From contig CM053146.1 in NCBI GenBank assembly GCA_028571685.1, positions 114,737,431 through 114,801,430 of the forward strand: a stretch of 64,000 bases of DNA, read 5' to 3'. The DNA is from Heterohyrax brucei (Eukaryota > Chordata > Mammalia > Hyracoidea > Procaviidae). Positions within the stretch are counted from its first letter, which is position 1; the number at the start of each line of letters is the position of its first letter. The translations under genes and the position numbers were made by a program. Shown here piece by piece: positions 21,886 through 35,181 of this stretch. The notes under the pieces were generated by a model that was given only the letters and a program-made list of their open reading frames with translations, was not told the origin of the DNA and ran no database searches.

Positions 21886-22299
21886 AACTGAAACACCACC
21901 TCTTCTTTTAATCCTTTCCTGAAATCCTACTGCCGGGCAGAAGGGTGTTATGTTGTTATTAGTATTCTAAAGGTAATATATGATATGACATTTATTGATG
22001 CCATGATAAAAATGTATTACTGGAGATAAAAATATTTAGTATAGGACCAAAGTATAAGATGTCAGATGTAAGACACTGAGACAACACAGTATTAAACTAA
22101 ATGCCAAGCCAATTGCTGTCAATTCTGAATGTTAGTTTCTTTTATTTGATATGCTTTTTCCCACCCACCATGTGGCACAGATCCTGGCTCAGGTATGCTT
22201 TACTGTGAGCATGGGGGAGCCAACCGTTTCTTCCTCAGTTACCTCCTTCTTTCTTGTTCCCACCCATAGAGAGTGATTTGCGTCTTTTCCATAAACAGT

Positions 22300-22500
22300 G
22301 GTAATGCTTATTGTTTTCATGTTTGTATGTCTGCCCCCTTCCTCTAGAATGAAAGTGCAGTGAGGACAGAGAATGTTTTTTTTTTTTTTTTTTTTTTCTC
22401 TTTGTAGCCCATAACTTAGCACGTGGTTAGTGCTTCATAGCAATTCATTGAATAGAGGACTGGCAGTCAGATCAACTCTCTGAATAAATGAATGAATGAA
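22300..22500 (+). mobile_element. L2-like 3' end with (TGAA) tail
   Basis: agaatgaaagtgcagtgagg, then acagagaatg, a T-run (22377-22397), agcccataacttagcacgtg, agtgcttcatagcaattcat, and ending in a (tgaa)n run at 22488-22502. Confidence 0.6.
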
Positions 22501-22502
22501 TG

Positions 22503-23184
22503 CAAGAATTAGTGGGTAAGGAAATAGAATGTAATAAAAAAGTGAACAAACTCAGGTTTTTATTTACGGATTACAGAGGATAGGCTGTAAAGACATTTAT
22601 GTAAAGAAGAAAGTGTTTTTAATGTGTACGATGGCTTATTTATTGTCTACATTTCAGTTTAAATGAACAGATGAACTTTGTTCAGCATGAAATTTGTCTT
22701 TTATCTATGTCCATAATCATAATATTAAAGTAGAAAAGACATAAGCCTCTGAAAGTGTTATACTTTTTCTATATTTATAGCGTGTTTCACATTCAGTTTC
22801 TCCTCGTCACTTTCTAGCTTTATCCACTTTAAACGTGGTGCCACGTGTGGCAATGGAATGGAGGGGCTAGGGGAGCCTTTTTAAATTATAGCGGTAGTCC
22901 AAGTTCAGCCTCTACTCAGTGCTTTGTTAATGATTTGCAAATATAAAATTTAATTTTCTGTCCTATTAGAGGGATTATGTATTTATCATAAAACCTTATA
23001 AAATGGACACTTAAAGTCAAACTTTGATTTCTAACTCATATGATAAGTAAATAAACTAGAAATTAAAAACTCATTGCAAGTATGTTATACTCAACACATG
23101 AATGTGACAAAAAAGTCTAATCTGGAACAAGATGTGTATTTACTGACTATGCATAAACTATTGTTCTATACTAACAAGTAGGGG
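22503..23184. other. Unassigned intronic DNA
   Basis: No gene or recognisable repeat. Confidence 0.5.
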
Positions 23185-23899
23185 TGTATGGCCAAGATGG
23201 CAGACTAGACAGAAACCTCTTCAATTCCCTCTGAGAACTGAGGCCTGGAATGATAATTGAATAGAGCAGCGAGGATATGTAGGAAGCCTTAGGATCTGGG
23301 TTGTCAGATTGAACTAGTCACCCCTAACGGGGAAACTACCTCTCTCTAACATGAGCCAGCGGGCATTCTGACTCCTGCTTATGCTGACTCACCATTTGGA
23401 AAGACTGCATGTATGCCTGCTTTGTTATCCAGGAGGTGGGAACTGGGCATCAGTTGGCTGATACACTGAACTGCAGTGCTTAAGTAGACAGCATATAGTG
23501 CAGCAGAGAGACTGTGCTTGGGATAGCCACATTTTGAGAGCCCAGCTACTGGCTGAAGGCACCACTGCCCCTCCACCCTCTTTTTTCTCAGCTGTATCAT
23601 AGATTCTGCTATTTCACAGTGGTCAGGGCAGCTCAGATAAGGTGCTATCTTGGTTAGCTGAGAGGAGGAGCAACCCAACTGGAGACATTAGCTGGAGCTA
23701 ATTCCCACATGGAGCAGCAGCTCCTGTTTAGAAAGTGCTCCTCCACCCAGTCAGAAGGCAGAGCCTGCCACCCTAGAGAGTCCACTTGGGCCCAGTGGCT
23801 AGAGTACACAGAAGCAGCTGGCAACCAGTTCCACTCTTAGAACTATGCCATAGTCCCTGTTGAGATAACAGTGTAGAAGCTAACTAGCTTCTAGATGGC

Positions 23900-24879
23900 A
23901 TGAAAGCAACAATCAGTAGTGAACCATTTAAAGAAACAGTCCACCATGACTCCAGAATTCCCAAAATAAAGAATAAAAAAATCTTCCCAGATGAAGAAGC
24001 CTTTCTGAAACTATTGGAGGTCAACTACCAAAAAATTATATATCGATCCCTCCAGAGATTAAACAAAATGCAGCAGGATGCTATTTGAACTGATGGGACA
24101 TCAGTGATCTGAAATCCAGATCAATAATAAAATTACAGAATTAGACAAGTCAACTCAAAGCCAAAAGAGCAGAACTGAAGAAATGACAGCCAGAGTTAGT
24201 GAGCATGGGGATAGAGTAACTGATACCAGCATTTTTGAGGAGAAACCAGAGAAAATAAATAAGAAAAAAGAAGAAGCATTAAGAAACATGTGGAACTTTA
24301 TTAAAGCGGTAATCTATGAATAGTTGGAGTTCCTGAACAGGGGAGAATAGCAGAAAATACTGAGAGTATTGTTGTAGAGCTCCTGACGGAAATCTTCCCT
24401 GAAATTATAAAAGAAAACATAGATTTCGAAGACATGTATCAAACATTACAAAAAATACACCCCAAAAGAAAGACACGAAGGCATATTATAATCAAGCTTA
24501 ATGAAATAAAACATAAAGAGAGTCTCTTAAAGGCAGCAAAGCTTAAAGTTAAGCTAACATTCAGAGGGAAATACTGTAGACTTTCATCTGACTTCTCAGC
24601 AGAAACAATGTTGGCAAGAAGGCAGTGGGATGACACATTCAACGCCTTGAAGGAGAAAAACTTCCAACCAAGAATTATATATCCTGCAAAATTGTCTCTC
24701 ATATGTGAAAGATCACCTTAAGACATTCACGATAAACAGAAGCTTAGAGATTTTGTGAAAAACATACCCAAACTATAAGAAGTACTGAAAGAAGCTCATT
24801 GCATAGAAAAGCAAAAACATTCAGTGTATGTTTTAGGAGACAATGCAGGACACATAATCAGAATCTTACTCAGCTAGAG
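23900..24879 (+). pseudogene. L1 ORF1 remnant
   Basis: ORF1p is the RNA-binding trimeric chaperone of the L1 particle. The N-terminal part opens at 23900 (MKATISSEPFKETV...). The C-terminal domain at 24434-24721 is clear: RHIIIKLNEIKHKESLLKAA, then LSSDFSAETMLARRQWDDTF, then NFQPRIIYPAKLSL. The order and motifs match the ORF1p C-terminal domain. It is interrupted by stops after 24088 and at 24721. Confidence 0.85.
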
Positions 24880-25001
24880 AACTCACAAAGTCCAATCAAA
24901 GCTACAGTATTAAAAGAAGGGAACCAGTGATCATATCACAAAAACTGTTACATCATCACACTAAAAAGAGGGAAATAATACAGTAGTTAAAATCCTTTCA
25001 G

Positions 25002-25268
25002 ATGGAGAGGAAATTAAAAAGATATGTAGAAATTAAAGTTTCGTTTAAATTTAGAACATTAAGGGGGATCATAAGGGTAGTCACAAAGCAAAATAACAAT
25101 GTGATGTATCAAAACAAGAAGCCTAATACAGGAGTCTCAATGAATGCAAAACCTGCATTGAAAATGATGGAAACTGAACCCATAAATAAGAATAACCAGA
25201 ACAGGAAATTAAGAGCACCAGAAATCATCAACAACACAAAAGTAAATGCATCAGAACGACAGCACTAA
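25002..25268 (+). pseudogene. Open inter-ORF segment upstream of L1 ORF2
   Basis: An 88-codon K/N-rich open frame beginning MERKLKRYVEIKVSFKFRTL. It aligns with the minus-strand frame at 45222-45488 of another L1 (MDKKIRRDTEVKDLFKLRIL). In that copy it runs in frame into ORF2. Function unknown. Confidence 0.55.
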
Positions 25269-28200
25269 ACACATACCTATCAATAATCACACTGAATGTA
25301 AACATACTAAATGCTCCAATAAAGAGACAGTGAGCCACATCCTGGATCAAAAGATGTGACCTGTCTATGTGTTACTTACAAGAAACACACCTTAGACTCA
25401 AAGATATGAACAAACTGAAAATTAAAGGATGGCAAAAAGATATACCAAGCCAGCAACATATAAAGAGCAGGAGTGTCAATACTAATCTCAGATAAAATAG
25501 ACTTGAATATAATATCTACCATTGTGGACAGTGATAAAGCAGGACATAACAATACTAAATATCTATGCACCCAACAAAAGAGCATCTAAATGTATCAAAT
25601 AAATGCTGATAACATTGAAAAATGAGTTATATTACTCCACAGTAATAGTCAGAGAGTTCAACACTCTGCTTTCTGTAATGAACAGATCATCCAGAAAAAA
25701 GCTCTGTAAAGATACAGAAGATCTCATTGAGACAATTAACCAACTAGACCTCATTGACATCTACAGAACTTTTTATCCATCAGCAGATAATTACACCTTC
25801 TTCTCTAGTGCATATGGAACATTTTCCAGAATAGATAATGTGTTACGACATAATACAAGTCTCAACAAAATCCAAACCATTGAATAATTGCAAAGCATCT
25901 TCTCAGACGATAAAGCCATAAAAGTTCAAATCAGGAGCAGAAAAAGCATAGGTAGAAATTTGAACTCACGGAAGCTGAACAACACCTTGCTCAAAAAGTC
26001 ATGGATTATAGAAAAAAATCAAGGACAAATTAAATTTATGGAATCAAATGAGAATGAAAACACATCCTAGCAGAACATATGGGGTACAACAAAAGGAGTG
26101 CTAAGAGGTCAGTTTATCTCTATAAATGCACACATCTAGATTGAAGAAAGACCCCAAACCAAACAATTAACTCTAAAGCTTGAACAAGAAGAAAGAGAGC
26201 AACAGAGGAAACCCTAAGACACCAGAAGAAAACAGATAATGAAAGTCAGAGCTGAACTAAATGAATTGTAGAATAGAAGAACAATTGAAAAATTAACAAA
26301 ATCCAAAGCTGATTTTTTGAAAACATCAACAACTTGATAAAATACTGGCTAAACTTAACAAAAGAAAAACAGAAGAGAAAACAAATAACCCAAATAAGAA
26401 ATGAGATGGGAGATGTCATAATAGGCACAACTGAAATCAAAAGTATCATAACAGAATACTACAAAAAACTGTACTCTAACAGATTTGAAAACCTAGAGGA
26501 AATGGAAAAAAAATCCTAGATTCATAATCAAAATTACCACAAGGAGAAGTAGAACAACTTAATAAACCCATCACAAAGAAAAAGATTGAAAAAGTCATCA
26601 AAAAACTACCTATGAAAAAAGTCCAGATGGTTTCATCAGAGAACTCTACCAAACTTTTAGAGAGGAGTTAACTCCAGTACTGCTGAGACTGCTTCACAGC
26701 ATAGAAAGGATGTTATACTCTGAAATTCATTCTATGAAGCCAGCATAAACCTGATACCAAAGCTAGAGAAAGAGCCCACAAAACAAGAAAATTACAGGCC
26801 AATACCACTCATGAACCTAGATGCAAGTCTTGAGCAAAATCCTAGCCAATAGAATTCAACAGCATATAAAAAAAATAATTTATCAGGACCAAGTTGGTTT
26901 CATACCAGGAATGCAAGGCTGGTGCAGCATAAGAAAAACAATTCATGTGGTCAACCACATAAATAATACAAAAGATAAGAATCACCTGATTTTGCCAGTT
27001 GATGCAGAAAAGGCATTTGACAAAGTCCAACACTTGTTCATGCTAAAAACTTTCAGCAAAATAACAATAGAGAGGAAATTTCTCAATGCAAGAATGGGCA
27101 TCTACACAGAGCCAACCACCTACATTATCCTGAAAGGAGAGAGACTGAAAGAATTCCCCTTGAGAATGGGAACTAGACAAGGATGCCCTCTCTCACTTCT
27201 ATTCAACATTGTACTAGAGGTTCTAGCCAGAGCAATTAGACAAGACAAAGAAATAAAGGACATCTGCATCAGCAAAGAAGAAGTAAAAATCTCCCTATTT
27301 GCAGATGATGTGATTGTGTATCAAAAGAATCCATAAGTAAACTACCAATACTAACAGAAGATTTCAACAAAGTGTCAGAATAAAAGATAAGCATAAGTAA
27401 ATCAGTAGGATTCCTTTATACCAACAAAGAGATCATCAAAGAAGAAATCACTGAACCAACACAACACCATTTACTATAGCCCCCAAGAAGATAAAATACA
27501 TAGGAATAAATCTAACTGGAAAATGAGAGACCTACACAAGGAGAACTACCAGACCTTTCTGAAAGAAATCAAGAGACTTACATACATGGAGAAACCCACC
27601 CTGCTCGTGGATAGGAAGGCCTAACATTGTGAAAATGTCTATTTTACCCAAAGCCGTCTACATATACAATGCAATCCCAATACAAATTCCAGTGTTAATT
27701 TTTGATAAGATGAAGAAACAAATCATCAATACTTTTTGGAAAGGGAAGAAACCCCAGATAAGGAAAGCATTACTGAAGAAGAGGAACACAGTGGGAGGCC
27801 TCACATTACCTGAGTTTAGAACCTATTACACTGCCATAGTAGTCAAAACAGCCTGGTACTGGTACAAGCAGGGGCATAAAGACCAATGGAACAGAGTTGA
27901 GACCCCAGAGATGCCACCATCCTCTTATCAACAGTTGATACTTGACAAAGTTCTAACGTTGTAAATGGGTAAAAACAGTCTCTTTAACAAATGCAGTTGG
28001 CAAAATTGGATATCTATCTGCAAAACATTGGCACAAAACCCACATCTCACACTTTATACAAACACAAACTCAAATTGAATCAAAGACCTAAATGTCAAAC
28101 CTAAAATGATAAAGAGCATAGAAGAAAAAATAAAGTCAACAATGGAAGTTCTAGTACACAACTTAGACAGACTTCACAATCTGACAATGCGCTATCAACA

Positions 28201-28990
28201 GAAGAGACAGTGGATAAGTGGAAACTACTAAGACTCAAACACTTGTTCATCCAGAGACTGTGTCAAAAAAGTTAAAAGGCCACCTACAGAATGGGAAAAA
28301 AAAACATTTGACAACTACATGTTGGACCAACGTCTGATCTCCTTAATCTACAAGGTACTGCAAAAGATCAAGAAAAAGGTAAATTACCCAACTAAGTGAT
28401 GGGCAGAGGAGATGAACTGACACCAAAGAGGACATACAAGCACCCAAAAGACACTTGAGGAAATGCTCATGATCATTAGCTATTAGAGAAATCCAAATTA
28501 AAACTACAGTGAGATACCATCTTACCCCAGTGGGGTTGGCTATGTTCCAAAAAATACAAAACAACAAATGCTGGAGAGGCTGTGGAGAGATTGGAACTCT
28601 CTTACACTGCTGGTGGGATTGCAAAATGGTACAACCTCTTTGGAAAGCAATTTGGTGCCTCCAGAAAGCCGAAAATAGATAGATGTACCATTTGAGCCAG
28701 TAACCTCACTGCTCAGAATATATTCTACAGAAACAAAGGCTGTCACATACACAGATATATGCACGTGAATGCTTATTGCAGCACTGTACACAATAGAGAA
28801 AAAGATGGAATCAAACTAGATGCCATCAACAGACAAATGGATAAACTATGGTACATATATTCATTGCAACACTATGTAATGATAAAGAACAGTGATGATT
28901 TACGAAGCATCTCAAGACCTGATTTCAATTGGAAGGCATTATGCTAAGTGAAATCAGTCAGTGGCAGAAGGACAAATATTCTATGACACC
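25265..28990 (+). pseudogene. L1 ORF2 remnant (endonuclease and reverse transcriptase)
   Basis: The N-terminal endonuclease remnant includes TETINQLDLIDIYRTFYPSA-like sequence at 25603-25887. The RT region at 26821-27336 has [34 protein letters not shown] and the catalytic FADD at 27298-27309. Then 27629-27964 encodes SILPKAVYIYNAIPIQIPV. The C-terminal [18 protein letters not shown] motif lies near 28600-28640. Split by many frameshifts and stops; inactive. Confidence 0.9.
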
Positions 28991-29966
28991 CCTGTTATCA
29001 GGACTTAAAAACAGACTTATGTACAGAAGAAAAGACTCTTTGACAGCTATAAGGGTGGGGAGGGAGAGGTTTAGTCATAGATTGTATAGTTGATAGGAAT
29101 CTGATTGGGTGAAAGCAGTGACAGCACACAGTAGAAAGTAGATCAGCTTAACTGGACTTCACCATAAACTGAAAACTATTCTAATCTTAACCCAATGTTG
29201 CAGGGATAGAGCAGCAGGTGTGCAGTCTGAGGACAGTGCTCTCAGGAGACATCAGAGCCAGTTGGCATAAGCTAGACTACTGCTAAGAGAGTCTTCTGCA
29301 CCGCCTATTGGTGTGTGGTGTCTGGGGTCTTAAAAGCTAACAGGCTGCCATCTGAGGTACACCAAATGTCCCAACTCATCTGGAAAAGATGATCACTGAG
29401 AACAACAAAGACACGAGATAAAAACAACTCAGGAGACAGAAGGACCCATTTGAATGGGAGACTGTGTCAACATGTGACCAGAGGCACCAGATGGTGCCCA
29501 GCCACCACCAAAGACAGCCGTTACAGGACACACAATCCTGAATCCCTGTGGCATCAAGAAAAAGAGGAGCATAGCTTAACTCTACTAAAAGACCACAATT
29601 GATGGTCTGACGTCCTGGGGGATCCCCTCGGATCATGGCCCCTAGTCCTGCTCCTGCCCTTGTCCAGAAAACACTACTGAGGCCAACTCTTCAGACAAAA
29701 ATGGACTGGACTCGGGGACACAGTGTGGCCATATGATATGTGTAGTTTATGGTTCTGTGAATTTATAGGATGCTGTCCTACTGATCTCTTTCCAGATGGG
29801 AGAGGAGATGGTGGAGAGGAGGGAACAGGAGATTGCTAAGAGGATACAAGAGTAGAATTATAAGGAGGAGTGTGCTGCCTCCAAGCAAGGAGAGCAGAAA
29901 GAGCTGCAGGTAGGTACGCAAGCAAATGTAATTTGGATTGTATATTTCCACTTAATCAGAATAGAA
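28991..29966 (+). mobile_element. 3' UTR of the L1 copy
   Basis: Contains a G-rich tract (agggtggggagggagaggt, 29052-29070) and the ggggtcttaaaagcta block (about 29326) shared with the other L1 copies (51890 and 42240 on the minus strand, 62356 on the plus strand). Confidence 0.8.
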
Positions 29967-31165
29967 AAAGGAGGGGCAGGGGATGTAGAATACATTCTTC
30001 TTGATGTTTCAGCTTCTTTTTTTTTCTGAAAAGTTTTGTTATTTTTAGTACATATTTTAGTGCATACACAGGTAAGTTGTGAATCTGTGCTATACTCATT
30101 TCCATGTCACTAAACCTTATGTGATAGGACTCTATGGCTAGCATTTTTGTTTTTCCTACCGTACATAGTTTGACTCATTATACTATACGAGCAGAAGTAA
30201 TTTACTTTAGCTGTCAAATTGACTTTTGGTTTTAAAGTTATTATTAATTTTCTATTGGGTAGACCACGAATCACATGTAAAATTAAACATTTTGAAGCCT
30301 TAATTTAGGAATCAATTTCAAAATACAATTCTTCAGGCCTAATATGGAGGAAAGTTTTGTATAAGTTAAGCCATTGGCAAGATTCTCAGCTGATAATAGA
30401 CCTGAGGACCATTTTGGAAAAGTAAGGTTTTTGTCAGGCTCTCATAATGTTTACCTATTGTTGTCTTTGGGAGTCTTCTGAAATCTTTCATCTATATTAT
30501 GCTTGAGCAGATTCTGCAAAACAGTTTATAGTGTCACCCTTTGTTTAAGAGTTATTGGGTATCCTTTGTGCTGAGAACCTTGGTTTGTGCTGGTGATTAA
30601 AGGGTAAATGAAACATAATCCTGCCTTCAGGAAACTCTGACTTTTTGTGCCATCTTCTTTGTCCATTGATGGGGACAGACACATAAATAAAAATTAGGAT
30701 ACCATATGGCAGATGCATTGATTGTCCTATACTTAAGAACATTTTATGAAAGCTAGAATAGGAGTTTAAAAGATAACTCTTCATACACAAAATTGCGTTT
30801 TAAATGATGAGTAGGAGGTACCATGCCAAATCTGGAGAAATGTATTTTAGGTAGAAGGTTAAAAAATGAAGACATAAATGTGAGAGATGGTACGATCTTC
30901 TAGATTATAATTACTTTCACTTTGCTGAGGAGCCGTGTTTGTTACATATGAGAGCTTGTGTTTTATATGTCATACAAAAGAATTCAAGAATTTCAGAATT
31001 GTCAAAGTTTTTAGATTACAGATAGATCCTTTTGATACCTGTGTAGAAAATGGATCAAAGACCAAAGACTAGAGGTAGGAAAATACTTAAATATTTTTTA
31101 TGACCAAGAGAGAGACAATAAAGACATGAATTGTAGCATAAACTCTTTGAAAATATAGAGAAGGG
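29967..31165. other. Unassigned intronic DNA with possible L2/MIR-class remnant
   Basis: At 30565-30700 there is a weak match to an old repeat (gtgctggtgattaaagggta, atcctgccttcaggaaactc). Otherwise nothing recognised. Confidence 0.4.
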
Positions 31166-31370
31166 AGTTAACTCAGTAATAATAACAAAACACTCACAGA
31201 CACCCTGTGTGCTAGTCATTGTTCTATCTTACATATATTCTTTCCCATGTTAACTCTGTGAATTGGTACCATTTGTATCTTTATTTTATAGATCAGAAAA
31301 CAAAATACATAGAAGTTCAGTAAAGGTCTAGTTGTTCAATCAAAAAGGTAATGAGTAGCTGAAATATTGA
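31166..31370 (-). mobile_element. MIR SINE remnant
   Basis: Reverse-complement MIR: tgtgtgctagtcattgttct, cccatgttaactctgtgaat, then tctttattttatagatcaga. Confidence 0.6.
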
Positions 31371-31908
31371 GGAAGTCTCATGATCTTCTTGGATGGGGGT
31401 AGAACATGAAAAAGATATTACCAGTAATACCAGGTTTCATATTTGGATAGTGAAGTAGATGGAAGTTCTGTAAACTGATATGCAGCATTCAGAACCAATT
31501 TGTGAGAAAAAAAATATAAGTAGAGTTGATGGCCATGTTTAAGAGCAGTTTCGGTAGAAATGAGCAGGGCAGAAGACAGTTTGCTATTCACTGAGTAGGA
31601 TATTAGAAACGAGAGAATACAATGGAAATAGCCTTGATGGAGTGTGCAATCCTGTTGAGGTGGACACAGGCTGTTACCCACTGATAACATTTTAAGAATT
31701 GTTTTGAATCAAGTGACTTTGTTTTTTCTAAATGATACCACATGTGATCTGTGAGCTCTTGAGCAGGCAAATCTCAGCAAGTGAGAGGTAGCTAGGCTTC
31801 AGTAATTGAATTGCTACTGCTTTATTCTTTCCCAGGTTTACCATATTTTCCTGCAGATAAGTAAAAATAAATATTTTCCTGCATACAAGTAAAAATAAAC
31901 AAACGAAC
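31371..31908. other. Unassigned intronic DNA with local tandem duplication
   Basis: A unit of about 29 bp (atattttcctgca...aagtaaaaataa) occurs twice at about 31843-31900, next to the SINE tail. Confidence 0.55.
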
Positions 31909-32072
31909 GAACAAAAACCCACAACCATTGCTGCTGAGTTGATTCCAACACATACACTCTCTAGGACAGAGTAAAATTGCCCTGTATGGTTTCCATGAAG
32001 TGGCTGGTGGATTCAGACTGCAGACTTTTTGGTTAGCAGCTATTGCTCTTAACCACTGCACCACCAGGGCAC
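31909..32072 (-). mobile_element. AfroSINE
   Basis: ctgctgagttgattccaaca, ctctaggacagagtaaaatt, tttggttagcagctattgct, ccactgcaccaccagggcac. Full-length minus-strand copy with an A-rich left edge. Confidence 0.9.
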
Positions 32073-33389
32073 CGGAGCAGTTTTCCTCTGAAGGGCAAAC
32101 ATGATTTCTGACCACGACTGTTCTCTCACATTCAGCTCCCATTTCCAGGGAAGAAATGATTCTCTTCCTAGGCTCCAGCGAAGATGTGTGAATGGCCCAG
32201 GTTGGTCACTTTAATCATACCAGGGTACCTTAAGTCACTTGTGGCAATTCTGGGCAAAGGGAGTAGTCTATAATAACAAAACATTTGAAACATGGTTCCA
32301 TTAGGGAAAAATCAATTCTCAGCAGAAGAGGGACTGAACAGACATTCTCATAGCTCAACCATCAGACCAACTCTGGCTATGAATAATCTATAGCAAGAGT
32401 GAATGCTGTAAATGCTAGGAATCTGCATCTAAGCAGGTACCCCTTGTCATATGCACTCTCATGCAATGCGGAGAATGATATGAGATTACATTAGAAAGAG
32501 AAGCTGTATCTGGCCTGTGGAGAGCAAGCTCCTTGGACATCAAGAGGTAAATTCACTCATTTAGCAGTGGCAAAGAAATGGAAGACAGCTTTTGGAGCGT
32601 AATCTCCATGAATTTATCCAAAGGTGCTGCAGATATAATGAAAAATTCACAATACATTTCGCAAATTGATGAACACACTGGAGTTGTGAAAACCAACTTA
32701 AGTGTAGCATTTTACATGAAATTGTGAAGTTGTAAAAACGGAGAAAAAAGAGTAAAGTAGAACATTCTGTTGAAGAGGAAAAGAGTGATGAAACAGTACT
32801 TTTTGTTTGGCCATGTATTTTTATTATTCTCCATTTAATAAATCGTATTTGCTATCATTAATTTTACTGAAGAAGTAGACTTAAAGAAAATAAAGCAGCA
32901 GTTCTCGTCATCTCCCTAGAAAATGGAGTCACTTCTTCATGGGCCACAGTAACAGTAATTTAGGACTCACTCCCTCAGGTCAGAAAAATTAATGTATCTC
33001 AGGTAACTAACTGACATTCCCTGAAGTACGGCTAGATAAAGTTTTCCCCAAAGATTCTGTGTATGTTACTCTGTGCATCCCTTACCTGGGTTACTACTCT
33101 TAATCTGATTGTGTTGAACTGTATAACCTGCTCTTTTTAGCATTTTCTTTGTCTAGCAGGAGTTCTGACGTTAGGCTGCATGGCTGACATCAAACATGAA
33201 GAGAAATTTGTTTCTAGTAAAGCAGTTGAGTTAGATATTTTTTTTCCTGAAAGTCAGAAATGCTCCATCACACAGAGCATGTTGACAGAGAGGCACTGAA
33301 GGAAACTCCAGACTGCAGATAATTCTGTTTGTTTGTTTTTTCTACCAGACTTAAAAATAGTGTACAAATTAGCAATAGCAGCAAATGTG
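32073..33389. other. Unassigned intronic DNA
   Basis: No gene or confident repeat. Confidence 0.5.
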
Positions 33390-33560
33390 TCCTAGGCCAG
33401 GAATTAGATCACTTGGCTTCTGATTTAAGCTTCAAGGCAGAATTATGTAGTGGCAGAGAAAGTACCTAACTTCCCCAAGATGGTTTTTTGATCTGTAACA
33501 TGAAGAAGATGACGTGATTGACGTGACAGCTCTCAGGAACTGCTGGTAGGACTCTAAATT
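33390..33560 (+). mobile_element. Possible MIR remnant
   Basis: agtacctaacttccccaaga, then gatctgtaacatgaagaaga, resembles the MIR 3' half. Weak. Confidence 0.4.
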
Positions 33561-34366
33561 GGTATGGTGTATTTGGAAATCATCAGTGATCTTAAGTGTC
33601 AAGTAAGAAATTTTTAATAGAGAACCATATTTTTCTATTTTTAACTATTACAATTTTTCTTCTACTTATAAATCATCTAATTTCAAGGAAGGTATCTAAC
33701 TTTTATTCTTCAGTTTTCACCATCTCTCTCATATGACCATGAAGACACTGAAACTCTTAAAACTTGGAGTCAGCTTCCTCTGAATCACATGCCATACAAT
33801 ACAAGTGATGGGTTGGGGTGAGGCTGTGCACGTGAACAAAATGGAAAGTTGTAATAGGAAGTAAAGTAGGATGAAATAATATCAAGAGACAACCAAAACT
33901 TTTTTGTTTAGTCAATGTATATATTTTTTTGCATCCATTTTTTTCTGTTGGACTTTCTTATTCATATTGTGGATAATTTTTTTATTTTGTTTTGTTATAG
34001 GGATTGGAAATATCTCCTCCCAGTTTATGCTTTTTTTTTAACTTGATTGATGTTTTATTATAGATATGGTTTAAATATTAACACTTATGTTTATCAGTTT
34101 CTGTTTCTTGTATGGTATATGTATTAAAAAAAAAAATTCCTACCCTAATCTTGTAATTTCCTACCCTGAACAATATTATTTTTTATGAAAGTTAGTTTTA
34201 TTTTCATACCAAGTCTTTAGTTCACCTGTAAGTTTTTTACAGTTTTATGACTAGGGATTTAGTTTTATTTCATTTTTCAGTAGGCATAATCACTTATTGC
34301 GGTGCCATTTTAAATTATTAATGAAAATTGCTTATCCAGTGTTACCTGTTTTTAGATGGTGCTTTT
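33561..34366. other. Unassigned AT-rich intronic DNA
   Basis: T-rich sequence that may include an old L1 relic near 34000-34260; not strong enough to call. Confidence 0.4.
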
Positions 34367-34367
34367 G

Positions 34368-34385
34368 CACTTGGCTGGCTTTGCT
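34368..34385 (+). mobile_element. AfroSINE tail scrap
   Basis: gcacttggctggctttgct is the plus-strand form of the GCCAAG-type SINE 3' tail. It is repeated at 34622-34641 on the other side of the SINE at 34392. Confidence 0.45.
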
Positions 34386-34391
34386 GCTTAT

Positions 34392-34553
34392 GAAAACCTT
34401 GGTAGCTTAGTGGTTAAATGCTATGTCTGCTAACCAAAAGCTCAGCAATACCAATCCACCAGGCACTCCTTGGAAACTCTGTGGGGCAGTGCTGTGCTGT
34501 CCCATAGGTTGCTATGAGTTGGAATCAACTTGACAGCAGTGGGTTTGGGTTTG
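34392..34553 (+). mobile_element. AfroSINE
   Basis: Plus-strand full-length copy: accttggtagcttagtggtt, gtctgctaaccaaaagctca, caccaggcactccttggaaa, ggttgctatgagttggaatc, ttgacagcagtgggtttggg. Confidence 0.92.
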
Positions 34554-34610
34554 CTCCTTCTGTCATTGAAAGCAGTATATTATGTCAGTAGATTTTCTGA
34601 TATTCAGTCC

Positions 34611-34641
34611 CCGACTCGATGGCACTTGGCTGGCTTGGCTT
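34611..34641 (+). mobile_element. AfroSINE 3'-end fragment
   Basis: ccgactcgatggcacttggc, then tggcttggctt: only the terminal 31 bases. Confidence 0.7.
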
Positions 34642-34746
34642 GCATTCCTGTGATAAAGCTTCCTTAGTCGTGATGTTTTCTGCTTTACATATTGCTGAAT
34701 TCAGGTCGCTAATATTTTATTCAGTGGTGTTATCTACGCAACTAGA

Positions 34747-34949
34747 TTGTTGTTAGTTTCTGTCAATTCCTACTCATGACAACTCCTTGTGTGTCAGAGT
34801 AAAACTGTGTTCCATAAGGTTTTCAAGGCTGTAATGTTTCAGAAGCAGATCACCCGTCCTGTCTTCAAGGTGCCTCTGAGTGGGTTTGAACTACCAGCGT
34901 TTTAGCTACTAGTCTAGCATTTAAACTTCTGTGCCACCCAGGGACTCCT
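34747..34949 (-). mobile_element. AfroSINE, long form
   Basis: gtcaattcctactcatgaca, aaggctgtaatgtttcagaa, gcagatcacccgtcctgtct, gtgggtttgaactaccagcg, tgtgccacccagggactcct. Confidence 0.9.
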
Positions 34950-35061
34950 GTAACTGAGGTGATTTTATACTTCCACTTCTCACTTACCAACATGGTTAAG
35001 TTCCAAAGACCAAGTCATTATGTGAAAGTAGGTATTATGAAAAATGGAGGATGACCACTTC

Positions 35062-35181
35062 AGATCACATAATTAAGGATGACTACATCATTGCATAACT
35101 GCAAAGTTACATCATTGCATAACTGCCAAGCCACTGAGAATCATGACCTAGCCACACTGACGCATAACCATAACCATCGCA
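35062..35181 (+). mobile_element. LTR 3' part, same family as 14405-14882
   Basis: ctgagaatcatgacctagcc, acactgacgcataaccataa, then ccatcgca corresponds to the end of the LTR at 14405. It contains a local tandem duplication of tacatcattgcataactgc. The left boundary is uncertain. Confidence 0.55.

Larger units (their letters stand above)
23185..29966 (+). mobile_element. L1 LINE, nearly full-length, inactive
   Basis: Starts with a 5' UTR-type ggccaagatggcagactaga. The order is 5' UTR (to about 23900), ORF1 remnant, inter-ORF region, ORF2 with endonuclease, RT and C-terminal zinc-knuckle regions, and a 3' UTR containing ggggtcttaaaagctaacag. Many stops and frameshifts. The 3' end near 29966 has only a short A-rich tail, and no clear target duplication was found. 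Confidence 0.92.

Noticed and set aside
22377..22397. Long T-run considered as the tail of a young minus-strand retrocopy
   Set aside because: It sits inside an L2-like remnant and no retrocopy body adjoins it.
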